64,000 nt of DNA from Cymodocea nodosa (GCA_036874045.1 CM072343.1:8762001-8826000); one strand, 5' to 3'. Positions 32,023-44,729 are shown, numbered from the stretch's first letter. The notes: generated from the letters alone by a model not told the origin. Numbers and translations: made by a program.

Positions 32023-32518
32023 CACTTTCTATAACTATTGCCTTTTGAAGACTTTCAACTTTTTCTTTATCAACAGCAATATTTGTTTGTTTTTCCTTTG
32101 AAAATAATGGTGTAGGTATGGCAAAGTCATGTTCTTCTTTAAATGGTTGTAGTCGTGTACCATTAATAGGGGTTTGAGGAATTCTATTGGAAGAACCTAC
32201 TCCTTTTTCCAAATATTTAGCATATTGTTCCAAAAATGCTATCTCCGCACATTTCATGCGATATTCTCTATCATATTTACTTCTTATTCCCATATATTGT
32301 ATATTGGTAGTTGTATTGTGAAGTTCTTGTCTAACTTCATCTAATATTTCTTTAGAAAAGAAATAATCACTATAGATTTGAGCTAACCTTTTTTCAACTT
32401 GCAAAATTTTCTTAAACCACGCTCGTGGAACATCATCTACATTTATTTCTTTGCCTTAAGCATTTCCTCTACCTCTTCCTTTTCCTTTGCCATGCCCTTT
32501 GTTGAACTTGGAAAACAT
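32023..32518 (-). pseudogene. C1 copy 2 extra ORF, N-terminal part
   Basis: Begins MFSKFNKGHGKGKGRG, a Gly/Lys/Arg-rich basic N-terminus like that of the full copy at 44729. WFKKILQVEKRLAQIYSDYF and YDREYRMKCAEIAFLEQYAKY follow. One early TAA interrupts it (about 32457). The piece ends at the CACTT duplication where the G2 element entered. Start chosen as the first ATG at 32518, equivalent to the C1 copy 3 start. Confidence 0.75.
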
Positions 32519-34109
32519 CGTAGCAGGTTGTAACAGGAACAAGCAGGAAAGATTTTCAGAAAGATGTTTACAAGATAACCTAAGTTCTCGTGTAATAAGT
32601 GTTTAAATAGGGTTTCTGTAGAATAACTTAACTAGTCTATTAGTCGGGTTTGAGTTTTAAAAGAATATTGAATAAAATTTATTCAATTGAGGTACCCAAA
32701 AAATTTAAGCATAACTCGTTGAGTTACCTAACCTAATGAGTAAAACACTGTCTAGAGGCAGTTTTACACATTACCTACATAACATAACGTCTAATTAGCA
32801 TACTTAACAACAATTCAGATGTTTCCAATTGAAAGCTTCCGAAAGCAACAGACAAGCTAAAAGTAACTTAAATAATCATTATCTTGAGAACATTTTAAAC
32901 TATTCGAATATTCCTTTTATGAACCTAAAATAGTTTATTTATCTATTAAATTGTTTCATCAAGATCTTAAGAGGACTAAACTCAGATTAACTAAGATCTA
33001 TATTCTGAATGATATTAATCTATTTTTGACATTGTAATTCCTTCCCCTACAAATATACTTCAAATATATTCAATAACATACAAAATATACTTGTATAAAG
33101 TAGGTGTTACTTATAACTATACTTTAATTTTCCTTTTTTTTTATTAGAAATTTTTGGTATCCTAAATTCATTAATAATGATTTCCAGAATCAAATTCAAT
33201 TGTATATGAATCAAAACATAACTTTAAACTTAATATGATTAACTCAAAGAGAATAAAGGAATGTATCTCAAATAAACATTTTCAAAAGTACTAATTTTGA
33301 TTCAACAAATTAGTAGTCATATTGGTAGAAACCATATTCGATTCAAAAATATCTATATTTAATGAAACAACTTTTAACTTTTCAATACAGTAAATATTGA
33401 TATTTTTCTTTAAAAGTTAGTTTGAAAAGCTAGAATCATACAAGAGCTTTCTAATGTAATCGTGCAATGAGCTTTCAGTCAACAATCCTAGGTTTGATCA
33501 AGACCTTAGGTTGCTAGATTTAAAGAATCCTTTTTTAGGACAACAATCCTTTCATACCTATTTGCTCAAGTACAAGAGGCTCAGGATCAAACTGATTAAT
33601 AAACTCTCAAAGATTTTCTCGTTGTAAGCACTTGTTATTTTAAGCACAATATATATGTATTTCATTAATACAGATGAAATAAAGCACAAATGTCATACAA
33701 TTTTTACTTATATGATTTTACTGAAACTATGAATCAACTTCAATATGCTCATACTTTTGATCAGTAGCATAATATGATTTACATATAAATTATTCTACAA
33801 GTTTAATCAATCAAGTCAAACTCACACATGATCATATGCACTCTCATTGATCTAAAGAAGACATTTAATCAAAATTTCAAGATTTCAGAGAAATTTAATA
33901 TTTTTCATTGACATTTCTAGTTAAAATTTAAAAAACATTAAACTTGGAAAGATAAGTAAAATCAATAAGATACTACAATAATTTTATCATAAATACATAG
34001 TATCTTATGCAGCAGTTTAGATATTACTCAAATATATATGATAAGTATATAATATCTATGAGGTAAACGACATCATCAACAATGTTTATCTTTTGTGGAG
34101 TTTAAGCAT
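32519..34109 (-). other. C1 copy 2 spacer between RNase H and extra ORF
   Basis: About 1.6 kb of non-coding AT-rich DNA matching 44730-46267 of the full copy. A palindrome AACTCGTTGAGTTA lies at 32712-32725 and a TATTTAAAC-type word (sense) at 32601-32609, about 85 bp before the extra ORF start. Both are conserved in the other copy. Confidence 0.65.
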
Positions 34110-36513
34110 TTAGACATCACATATCCTACAAATACCTAAATTTAACCTTATGTTGTAGAATGTCTTTTCATCTAGAGGTTTTGTAAATATATCAGCTAAT
34201 TGATTTTCACTAGACACAAATCCTAATTTAATTTTTCCTTTAATTATGTTATCTCTTAGAAAATGATGTCTAACCTCTATATGTTTAGCTCTAGAATGTA
34301 ATACAAGATGTTTGGAAAGATTTATTGCAAAACTATTGTCACAATAAATCTCAGTTGTATCATAAGATATTCCAAAGTCTTCTAAAGTTTGCCTTATCCA
34401 TAGAATCTGAGTGCAACGCAATGCAGCAGCAACATATTCAGCTTCAGTGGTTGAAAGTGCTACATAGTTTTGCTTTTTACTAAACCATGACACCAAATTA
34501 TTTCCTAATAATTGACATGTGTCACTAGTACTTTTCTATCAGATTTAGATCTTGTGTAATCAGCATCAATATATCCTATAAGATCTATTGAACTATCCTT
34601 AGAATAATACAGACCAAAATTTTTAATTTCTTAAATATATCTAAATATTCTTTTAACAGCAATTAAGTGTGATTCTTTAGGATTAGATTGAAATCTAGCA
34701 CAAGCACACACAACAAACATGATATTAGGTCTACTAGTTGTCAAATAAAGTAAAGAACCAATCATACTTCTATATTTTCTTTTATCTATTGATTTTCCTA
34801 TGTCATCAATATCTAACTTTAAAGAAGTACTCATAGGAGTTCCTCGAATCCTTGTATCATTAAAATTAAATTTCTTAAGCATTTCAACTACATATTTTTC
34901 CTGATTTAAAAATATACCTTTATCCATTTGCTTAATTTGAAGTCCTAGAAAATATGAAATTTCTCCTATCATACTCATCTCAAACTAACTAGCCATCTCT
35001 TCAAAAAATATTTTTATCAGTTTTTTAAAAGTTTGTCCAAAAATTATATCATCCACATATATTTGAACAACAATCTGATCTTTATCATCCTTTTTGATAA
35101 AAAGAGTATGGTCTACTTTCCCATGAAATAACCTTGTTCTATTAGAAAAGTAGATAATATTTCGTACCACGATCTAGGTGCTTACTTCAAACCATATAAG
35201 GCTTTCTTCAGTTTATACACAAAGTCAGGATTATTAATATCTTCAAATCCAAGTGGTTGTTTCACATAAACTTCTTCATTAATTAAACCATTTAGAAATG
35301 CACTCTTTACATCCATTTGATATAGTTTAAAATTCATATAGCAAGCATAGGCCAATAATATTCTAATACTTTCTAACCTAGCCACAAGAGTAAATGTTTC
35401 ATCATAGTCAAGTCCTTCCTCCTGTGTATACCCTTGTGTAACTAATCTAGCTTTGTTTCTTATAACTTGACCAATCTCATTAGTTTTATTTCTAAAGATC
35501 CACTTTGTACCTATTATGGACTATTTTTCTAGTGGAGAAACTAATTCCCAAACATCATTTCTAATGAATTAATTTAGTTCATCTTGCATTGCCACTATCC
35601 AATTTTCATCAGATAATGCTTCTTCTATATTCTTTGGTTCCACCATAGAAACAAACATACACAAACTACTTAAATTTACTGAAGCTCCAGTTTTAACTCC
35701 CTCATTTGTATCACCAATGACTTGAGTGATGGGATGTGATGAAGAATAACGCCAATTTCTATGATTTTCCTCAATATTCTCATTAACATCTAAAAGTACA
35801 TCACTTTGATCATTAGTTTGATCATTTAAGTTCATATTTTTAATTTTCTCAATTAAATATTCAATCTCTCTATTGATCTCTAATTCTCTTGGGAAGTTGA
35901 TCATATCATCATTATCAGCTTTAGATTGAGATTCTCTAAAAGAATTTTCATTGAAGCTCACATGAAGGGTTTCTACAATGGTTCTAGAAGTCTTATTACA
36001 AACTCTATAGGCTTTACTTCTAGTAGAGTAACCTACAAAAATTCCCTCATCCGCTTGAAATTTATCCCTTTTATCCTTAGTGTTAAGAATAAAATACTTA
36101 CAGTCAAATGGTTTCATATAAGAAATTTTTGGAACCCTATCAAACATAATCTCAAAAGGAGTTTTATTAACAAGAGGTCTTAGATGACTTCTGTTAATAA
36201 TATAACAAGCTGTATTCACTACTTCAGCCCAAAGATTTTGAGGTAAATTATGTTCATTTAACATAGTTCTGGCCATTTCCTGAAGTGATCGATTCTTTCT
36301 CTCAACAACGCCATTTTGAGAAGGTGCTCTTGGAAAAGAATATCTGTGATCAATGCCATGATCTTTACAGTAATTATCCATTTGATCGTTTTCAAATTCA
36401 GTACCATGATCACTCCTAAGTTTTTGAATAGAGACACTTTGTTCATTTTGAACAAGATTACAATACATTTTAAACGTTTCAAAAACTTTTGTTTTATTTG
36501 CTAGAAAATATAC
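34110..36513 (-). pseudogene. C1 copy 2 pol: integrase core, reverse transcriptase, RNase H
   Basis: In sense order: integrase second Asp in LRSDHGTEFEN and Glu in SQNGVVERKNR, a connection segment, RT with QMDVKSAFLNG and the catalytic YVDDIIFG, the FEMSMIGEISYFLGLQIKQ-type segment with one break, and RNase H with LSTTEAEY and IYCDNSFAINLS, ending GICRICDV then stop. It is split into about five frames by stops and frameshifts. The first catalytic Asp is missing because G2 was inserted at 36513/36514. In this copy the second Asp is retained, unlike in copy 3. Confidence 0.88.
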
Positions 36514-37329
36514 TATTTAGAATGAAAAAATGCATAATATTAACGGTTAAATGATGGTTAATTGCATAATATTTAGCTTATCATATGAGAATTAAGCCAT
36601 TATGTTATAATTGCACTATTATATGCTTTGATGAAGGAATCTACATAATTTCAAGGAATTAATGTTAATTTAGTATATTTCTGAATTGTTGGTAAATTGC
36701 AGGTTGTGAAATTCTTAAGTATCTGAATTTTCTATTATTTCGGAGAGTTATATTGCATGTACTGGACAGTTATATTTTTAATGATAGAAGAATATTTTAT
36801 TAGTTCTTGGAGTACATGTGTTGAAACCATAATGCATGACTTAAGTGGATTTTCAATAAGTTATCTGTTAACTATCCAAAATGTATTGGGGCATTAGATA
36901 GTTAGGTTCATAAGTGTCCGAAATATCTGAACTTGTTAAGTTAGAATTATGCACGTGTTGAATTTAAATGCTTTAGTATATCACATGAGATGCACATGTT
37001 TAACTCGTTAAGTTAGCATAACTGTACACGTTGAGTTACATGAATATACACTAAGCTAATGTGTTATGTTAGTAGCTTATTTCTTTATTGCACGTGTTTT
37101 ATAGTTAAATCAACGAAGTAAGTCCGTTGAGTTATCTGTAACTTCACAGACCATTTATTTTCTAATATGCCACTATAGTAGTTACAAAAACAAGACATTC
37201 GAAGGAAAACCACGATTGCACGTATCACGTAGGAATTTGCTCGTGGAAGGAAGAAGAAATCACCATCATTGATATGAATGAAGGAAATCCAACCGATCAT
37301 TTAAGCAAAAGCAGTTACTATTGAAGAAA

Positions 37330-37337
37330 TATAAAAG
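37330..37337 (+). promoter_or_regulatory. G2 LTR TATA box
   Basis: TATAAAAG followed by a purine-rich run. Present at the same place in the G2 LTRs at 4160, 21725 (complement) and 31020 (complement); likely core promoter. Confidence 0.6.
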
Positions 37338-37720
37338 AAGAGGAGAAAAAATGAAGAAAGTGTGGTTGGCGGTGGGTGACAGTGTGTGTAGAGGTGGAGG
37401 ACCATGCTAACTGTAGGCAGCATCGGAAGTTCATTGAAGCATCCACGCCATCACCAACAATTCACCAACATCACCATAATCACCAACCATCAGAGGTCTA
37501 TGAGGATACTTTCCTGATGTCAGGTCAATTCAGAGCCAAACACGGTGCCTAACAACCACTATGAGGAGTGATCGCGTCACGGGAAGGGAAGCCATTTTCA
37601 CCAAGCACCGACTCATATCTCAAGAGATCGTAAAGCTTCTAGCCTTGGTTTCGGATTGATGCCAGTATGCTGAAGAGGAGATCATCTTGCAATTCTGGAC
37701 TAGCAATTCTATAGGGAGAG

Positions 37721-38727
37721 TGTTGGATTTGGAAATGGATCGTCTAGTTAAATTTCTATGGCACGATACTGAAACACTCAGCTCTAAACTCACCGAAACT
37801 ATAAGTGAAGAGTAAAAGAAGAAATAACACAGTGAAGACATAGGATTTACGTGATTCAACAATAGCTTACGTCCATGGAGAGTTGAGGGTTCTTTTATGA
37901 GCTTCGGGACAATCAACCGCAATGTTTTACAACATCATAAAGGTTTATATACTACCCAACTTAGGGTTTATAAACCTTTAATTACATACAAGCCATTACA
38001 GTAGAGAAATAATGCTTCGGAGAAGAGACTCTCAATTTCAGAGCATTATCTTCTTATCTTTCCGAAATCTGCAACATTTCGGATAGTTACAAACTTAACT
38101 ATCCGAAGAAATTCTTCTTTCCAACAGGCAATACTGTAGTAGGCTAACTGTTCGGAGAGATTCGATATTTTGGATAGTTACTGACTTAACTATCCGAAAA
38201 GTCACTTACTCCTTTCTCTATCCTTTCGGAAGGTTCTGCTGTTAACTCTTCGAAAACTACATGTCTTTTAGATAGTTACGTATTAACTATCCGAAAACTC
38301 ACTTAAGTGTCTCTTTAGGCATTTCAGAAGGTTCTACCGATAACCTTTTGAAAACTTATGATTTTTAGATAGTTACCGCCTAACTATCCGAAGATCCACT
38401 TAAGTCTCTACTTTTCGGAAACTTGGCTTCTTAACTATTCAAAGATCCACTTAAGTGTCTGACTTTGGGATACTTAGCTTCATAACTATCTGAATGTCCA
38501 CTTAAGTGTTCTTTAAGTCATTTCGAATGGTTATAGCCAGTAACCGTCCAAAATCTTTTGACTTTTGGATAGTTAACTCAAAGCCTTCGACTGAAACTTT
38601 ATTTTCGGATACTTAGGTCTGTAACCTACCGAAAATATAAATCTACCGGATACTTACTATTAACAAGCTTCCGATTGAACTTGGACTTCTTGTGGCATAC
38701 TCCACACCTATACTACTTGCCCTAACA
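37721..38727 (-). mobile_element. C2 solo LTR
   Basis: 1007 bp, TGTTGGAT...CCCTAACA, with perfect GAGAG duplication (37716-37720 and 38728-38732) inside the G2 LTR; the empty site is visible at about 6105. Orientation is inferred from the C2 stump at 6441, where the PBS complement lies on the left. TATA-like complement GTTTATATA at 37943-37951. Confidence 0.92.
38075..38660. repeat. Tandem hairpin array in C2 solo LTR
   Basis: About ten inverted-repeat units with TTTCGGATAGTTA / TAACTATCCGAAA arms and CACTTAAGTG spacers. The counterpart at 6818-7345 has the same unit order but different substitutions. Confidence 0.8.
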
Positions 38728-39529
38728 GAGAGGAGGCAATATTGTAAGTGATTAAGTTCTCAATGGTGTAATCGCGTCGCATGTAGTGACAGAAGTATTT
38801 AATGTCAATAGAGATTTTTACATTTCACCTTTTGCCCATTTTCATGAACATATCAAAACAAAAATACCAAAAATAACAACTTATCTGTGTTTACATTTCG
38901 TATTTAAGTGTTCTATTTTTTGTTTTGTCTCATGATTAATATTATCATTGTTAGTATTGTGAGTGTTTTATGTTTGTTTGATTCAGAAAATAGAAAATAG
39001 TTTTACAGTTTATTGAAATTGATTCGTTCCAGATACTTAAAGATTTTAATGGTTATTGTTTGAAATATCTGAATGTTAGTGTTGCTTAATGATAAATCTA
39101 ATATTAACTAGCATTAAATAGCTTAATTGATGTTATTTACAATTTGTGGAACCGCCCAATGGTTGGTCGAATTCCTCTGTAAATAGCAGTATTAAACTAG
39201 AAAGATGGGCTCGTGGAGTTAACTCAAGTCCACGAGGTTAGTCCATTGAGTTAGCCATAACTCAACGAAGCGCTTACTGAACACATAAATTTCATTATTA
39301 AAACCGGAATAGTACACAATTCTTACTCAATTTCTGTGGGATCGACCTGTACTTGCACACAAATACAATATACGCTATGCACTTGTAGTTAAAATACAAA
39401 TTGGAATTAATATTTAATTTGTTTGAAAGTCTGTTAGATTACTTCTAAAAGTAATTATTGATTTAAGCCTAAAGACAAATTAAGCCAGTTGTCTGATCTA
39501 ACCTTTCACAAACTAATAAACAAGTTTTC

Positions 39530-39547
39530 TAGCATCGTTGTCGGGGA
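39530..39547 (+). other. G2 primer binding site (degenerate tRNA-Asp type)
   Basis: TAGCATCGTTGTCGGGGA follows the LTR end by seven bases. It agrees with the Athila PBS TGGCGCCGTTGCCGGGGA at 14 of 18 positions; most differences are C/T or G/A. Confidence 0.8.
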
Positions 39548-39628
39548 TTGAGTAGCTAAGCCACTATAAGTGCTATTTTGTTTTAATAGCGAGAGGAGTG
39601 TTGTGTGTTTTCTTCTATAATTGAGAAT

Positions 39629-40288
39629 ATGGCATATGCTTATGCTCAAAGATTTCTAAAACTTGTAGTTAGCATATGTGAATTCTACAATTTGGAAGGT
39701 CATGACATTTCTGATTGTTTGAAACTGAGACGATTGTAGATGGTTAGATCACATGAACCACAAATGAATTATCTTCACTATAATAGATCTGAGTATGAGA
39801 ATCCTATGGTTTACCCAACTAATGGTCAGCTTAGAATGTGTAATATGTTGAGAGACAATGAAGTTTGGGATAGGTATGATAGACTAGAGCATAGCTTAGA
39901 GCAAAACATGGACAAACTGGAACAATTTATGTGTCAGCAATAAGAAGTCAACCAATTAAACTATAAGGAAGCATATTTAGAACCTAAAATTGATATCATT
40001 TACAAAATTGAAAAAACCATAATGAAAATTGATCAAAAATTGAATGCAATGAGATTAGATGATCTGGAAAGAAAACTAAAAGCATTGGATGAGTTTATAA
40101 TGAAATTACAAGTTATGCAATAGGAAAACACAAATGAAAACTTTAATGTTATAGATCTGCATAATTTGCAAGACATACAAACAAAAGAAAATACCAATGC
40201 AATAGAATTTACAGAATGCAATTTAAAACTAAAAACAGTTGAAGATCATAATCATGAAAATGATATACAAGAACATCAAGAAAGTAAT
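39629..40288 (+). pseudogene. G2 5' ORF, first part (zinc-knuckle-like N-terminus, coiled coil)
   Basis: Begins MAYAYAQRFLKL. A degenerate zinc knuckle follows: CEFYNLEGHDISDC keeps C, H and C but has Tyr for the second Cys. Next is a charged, heptad-like region (DRLEHSLEQNMDKLEQF, KIEKTIMKIDQKLNAM) with several TAG/TAA stops. The frame is interrupted by C1 at 40289 and resumes at 53371, where TLRSG occurs (53395-53409). Like G1, the 5' ORF opens with the knuckle and carries TLRSG without a preceding capsid domain. Protease and RT should follow but are deleted. Confidence 0.75.
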
Positions 40289-41951
40289 TGTAGGATCGTA
40301 TGGCGACATAAGAGGGGGGTGAATTGTGTTTTTCAATATTTTTGAATATAATTGAAACTTTAAAACTCAAAAACAAGTCGAGACACTATTTTCATAAAAT
40401 CATTTTTATTCAAGGTTTCAATTACAATATACAATTCAATTCTCCTCAAAAATTGTAGATGCAATTATATATCGATACCATGTTTCATCTATACAATTTC
40501 ATAACTACAAATAGAGAAAACTAATTTACGGAATTTAAAACATTTCTCCCTGTTTGAGATCTTTCTTCTTCTTCTTCTTCTTCTCTTTCTTCTTCAGCAA
40601 TTCTTCAGTGACGAATATCTTGTCTTTCTCTACTCCACTGAATTTGCTTTCTTCTGATACTTTAAATCTTCGATGACGTAAATCTGACCTTTTCTGCTTC
40701 ACCGAATTTGCTTTCTTTTGATACTTTAAATCTTCAGTGACGTAAATCTGACCTTTTCTACTTCACTGAATTTTCTTCCATCTGATACTTCAAATCTTTA
40801 GTGACATATATCTTACCTTTTTCTGCTTCATTGAATTTTCTTCCACCTGAGAGCTTTTCCCCGAAGAGGTGTTTTTGATCCTTTAAAAGATTTTTCTTTT
40901 GGTGTGTAGGGATAACTGATCAACGAGAATTCTATGCCTTTTATACTGTATCTTCATTTCATGCATATCCTCCACGTTTAATCACTACTAGTTTTCCACT
41001 TCTTCACGTCTTTTCCTTCATCGAAATACACACGTTCTGACCCACATTTACATTTCGAATTTTCTTTAATTATCAATCCTAGATCTCTGAAAAATTTCCT
41101 ACAAAATAAACTTTCTCTTCCAAAATTTTTCATCAAGTATAATAAGAAGTCGTTACTTTAATGTTAACTAAACGAGTAACACAAGTATATATATAACTTA
41201 ACGTTTCTAACTTAACGAGTTCCTCATGTGACATGTACTGTAGCTAACTCAACGAACTATCTCCATGGTGTTACGCTAACTCAACGAACTATCTCCATTG
41301 TGTTACAGATAACTCAACGAACTAGTAATAAACAAATGTTTTTATAATAAGAATTTTACCACGTGCAAAAATAACAACTTAAGTTTATAACGCTAACCTA
41401 ATGCGTTGCCTTAGTGTTCAATATAACAACTCAATGCATTTAGTTATGTTAACTTAACGAGTTAAACATATGCACCTCACGTGATACAATATAACATTCG
41501 TAACTTATAATTTCACCACATGTACAACACTAACTTAATGAGTTTGTCTCTTCTTTTACTCACTAACTTAACGAGTTCTCACGTGACCTATTTTAACCTT
41601 TAAGCCTCTAACTTAACGAGTTCTCACGTGATCTCTATACGAACAAAACTCTAACTTAACGAGTTGTCTAAATGTGCACTATTCATGATATAGAAAATAT
41701 AACTTTAAATATATCATGCTTTTCAATAAAAACACACATTAACTTAACGTTTAGTTAAATGAGAAATTAATGCAACGAAACGACTAGTTCTTAACTTAGT
41801 ATAATTTCAGATCCAATACAGACAAGTATTTATATCAGTAAGCTTTTTCTGTATTAATTGATGATTTTAATTTCTTTTCACAAGCAATAGTAATTGAGCA
41901 AATACGATTATTTTTCATTCAGCACACATCATCAAAACAAAATACTCAACA
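40289..41951 (-). repeat. C1 copy 3 3' LTR
   Basis: 1663 bp. TATA complement CTTTTATA at 40938-40945. A (TTC)n run at about 40564-40584. Repeated TAACTCAACGAACTA and TAACTTAACGAG words fill 41210-41680. Confidence 0.92.
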
Positions 41952-42456
41952 ATCTCCCCCTTTTTGATGATGACAAAACCATATTAAATCAATTATGAAA
42001 TATATTTAACTCAACAAAGCACCTTCGTTGGGTTAACTTTTAATTAAACAAACAAGTTTGTTGACTTAAGTTCACTTAAGCTTATTGTATTATTTGTGTA
42101 AAATTCACCTCTCAGAAATAAAACTTCCAGATGTCAATAATTGTATAAGTATCATTTCTCTACCTTTTAGATTACATTATCATCTGTTAGATTACAATAA
42201 CCATATAAATATCATCTCCCTTTATACTATATGTAATTAAAATCATAATCATCTTTTTTTATAAGATTTCTCCCCCTTTTTGTCATTAATCAAAAAGATA
42301 AGTACATAGAATATATAGTAAGAGATATATTTACAACAATGCTTTATGTAAACAATAATAAGAATAGTAAACATTTACAGAAAAATGTATTGTTCAATGA
42401 ATCAAACAATGAATACAAACATTACATTTTGTATTCAGATACAAGCAAACAAGCAG
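41952..42456 (-). other. C1 3' untranslated region with duplicated polypurine tract
   Basis: The terminal PPT (sense AAAAAGGGGGAGAT) lies at 41952-41965. A second near-identical copy (sense GACAAAAAGGGGGAGAAAT) lies at about 42266-42284. Multiplied PPTs are a known hallmark of Sireviruses. No ORF lies here. Confidence 0.8.
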
Positions 42457-44729
42457 TTATCTATTCCTCCGAAGTATATCACTTATAGTATTACATATTT
42501 TATCTCCTAGATGCCTAATATCATTTCTGATGTCGTTAAGTACATCATCTAGATCAAGAGGTAGCTAGGGTTGTTGTTCTTCTTAAACTAAATAACTTTG
42601 TTGTTGTGGTCGAATCTATTCTGTACAATCTGTTGGTTGTTGTTGTTGTATTTGTTGAGGTTGATGCAAGACTTGGAATTTTTGCAAATCTTTTATACTA
42701 AAAGCTCTCATGCCTTTAGTTTCAAAGGGCCAGTCGGATAAATTCAATTGGCTTGCAAGGATTCTACATACAACATCACCATAAAATAACTTTGAACTCA
42801 TATGCTGTAGTTGAGAAGTAAAAACATCAAACCAATTGATTTGAATTTTATTCAGTAGACCATAAGTTGCAAATAAATAGCTTTTGCTGACTTCCATATT
42901 GTGTCCAACTCTCTAAAATAAATTGGCATGCAATATATTTGCAATAAACTTTGCCTTGGCATTCAGATTTTCCATGAGTCTCATTTCAGAATATACATCT
43001 AGAATATTTGATAAAGACTGAATGTTCCATTTCAGTTGTCTAATCATGTCAAATATATTTGTAACAACAACACCTTCATTCTTTAATCCCAAAGTTTCAA
43101 AAATTAATTCAAGAGACAATATTAACTCCTATTTATTTATTTGAGTTTGCAGTATATTTTCATTCTTGACCAGATTGCTATAAAAAGCTACAATAAGCTC
43201 TTTATATTGCTTCCATTTTGTTCCAACTGGCAAGAATTGAATGAGGCCTTGATACTCAAATAAATCTCTCATATCAATCAAATTTCTGAATTTTATTGGT
43301 CGAGCATGCAAAATCTGACATGTAATTACATTACTGTATTTCTACAATGCTTCTTCAAATCTAAAATAAATTGAATTTCCTTGAATTTGTAATACTGTAC
43401 ATAAAGAAGGTGATACTTGAAGCTGTGATTTAGAGTTTAATACATCTTCAGGAACTTCTTCTTCAAAATGAATGTCATGTTGTTCCTTTGTGAAAATATT
43501 TTCTTGAAGCTGCGTATGTACACTTGATTCTTCAGCTTCAATAGTGTAAGGAACATTTTCAATATCCACCACATTCATTTGTTTAGTTTCTATAGAAAAT
43601 ACAAAGTTCAAATTTTGCACAAATTTATTAGCCTGTGTATCTATCTGTAATTTTTCAATTTCTACAACAGATAGTTCCATTTGTACATGCTGTGAATTCT
43701 CAGACTTTGCTTCTATAGATTCTAAAGAAGGCTGGTTGACGTTTAGCTCTTCTGGAGTCTTAACTTTTTCAATATCTGCTACTCCAGACAATTCAGCCTG
43801 TGAACTAGTTACTGCCTCAACATTGTCAATTATATCTGCAATAACTTGTTCAATGTCAGGTGCATGATGCTCTAATTTTTCAATTTCTACATCATCAGGA
43901 CTTGTACTAATAGAAAAATTTGAGCTCATATTTGACTTGCATTTATTCTCAAGTTTTCTAGCAAGAGAAAATAAAGTCTCATTATCATCATTAGTTTCAA
44001 TATGCGTGGAACTAATGAGTTTATCAGATACACTATAAGGTACAATGTCTAGATATAGATTGTCCTTTGGAAATAAATGCTCATCCGATTGTCCTTTTCC
44101 AACAGACTTTGTTTCCTTAGTCATAATTTTTCTGATTTTTCTTCTTCCATAACACTTTTGTTTTTCCTCTTCAAGTATTGCTATTTTCTTTTGAAATTGC
44201 TCTATAAGAGTTTTCTACTTTAATTCTTCGAAAGCACTTTCTATTGCTACGGCCTTTCGAAGTTCTTCAACTTTTCTTTTATCTACAGCAATATTTGATT
44301 CTACTTGTTTTGAATACAAAGGAGTAGGTATAGCAAATTCATGTTCTTCCTCAAATGCATGTAGTTGTGTAGTACTTCAAGGGTTTGAGGAATTCTATTT
44401 GATGAACCTACACCTTTTCCCATATATTTTGCATACTCTTCGAGAAATGCAATTTCAACACATTTCATTCCGTATTCTCTATCATATTTACTTCAAATCC
44501 CCATGAATGTAATACTTGCATCAGTATTATGAAGCTCTAATCTAATTTCATTCAATATACCTTTAGGAAAGAAGTATTCACTGTAAATTTTTGCTAACCT
44601 TTTGTCCACTTGAAGTATTTTCTTAAACCAAGTGCGTGGAACTTCATCAGTATCTATTTCTTTTCCTTTTGCAGCTCCTCTACTTTTGTCTTTTCCTTTG
44701 CCACAACCTTTGTAGAACTTGGAGACCAT
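42457..44729 (-). pseudogene. C1 copy 3 extra ORF (aORF)
   Basis: About 757 codons with one frameshift (between 44493 and 44124) and several stops. N-terminus MVSKFYKGCGKGKDKS is basic. WFKKILQVDKRLAKIYSEYF follows, then a Glu-rich middle, then a folded domain (LIQFLPVGTKWKQY, LIVAFYSNLVKN, ELIFETLGLKNEGV, KAKFIANILHANLF, INWFDVF, KLFYGD) and a Gln-rich tail. Aligned to the G2 extra ORF, the segment LNAKAKFIANIL... shares 15 of 28 residues. The last three in-frame stops before 42457 fall in Gln-rich sequence and look like CAG/CAA changes. Role unknown; the position is that of env-like ORFs in Sireviruses, but I see no signal peptide or membrane helix. Confidence 0.8.

Larger units (their letters stand above)
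7397..36513 (-). mobile_element. C1 copy 2: Ty1/copia element split by two nested gypsy elements
   Basis: One minus-strand C1 copy is recoverable in pieces: the extra-ORF C-terminal part (7397-8110), middle part (19712-20512) and N-terminal part (32023-32518), a spacer (32519-34109), then RNase H, reverse transcriptase and integrase (34110-36513). G1 and G2 insertions with perfect target duplications (AATCT, CACTT) explain the first two gaps. The 3' LTR is lost at the C2 junction. The remainder of integrase and gag is displaced by the G2 copy starting at 36514 and lies outside the window. Confidence 0.85.
36514..39522 (+). repeat. G2 (plus copy) 5' LTR, interrupted by C2
   Basis: About 2.0 kb without the nested C2 LTR. 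TATA box TATAAAAG at 37330-37337, conserved in four G2 LTRs. Inner box about 39335-39400 (TGGGATCGACCTGTACTTGC). Ends CTAATAAACA, followed directly by the PBS. Confidence 0.87.

Noticed and set aside
38075-38660. Possible CRISPR-like array
   Set aside because: Units are diverged inverted repeats with palindromic spacers inside a plant LTR; spacers are not unique and no cas genes exist.
39740-39943. Separate small gene starting MVRSHEPQMNY
   Set aside because: It is the continuation of the G2 5' ORF after an in-frame TAG, not an independent gene.
42457-44729. Calling the C1 extra ORF an envelope gene
   Set aside because: Position fits env-like ORFs, but no signal peptide, membrane segment or glycoprotein features are visible, and the same domain is in a gypsy extra ORF with a coiled-coil tail.
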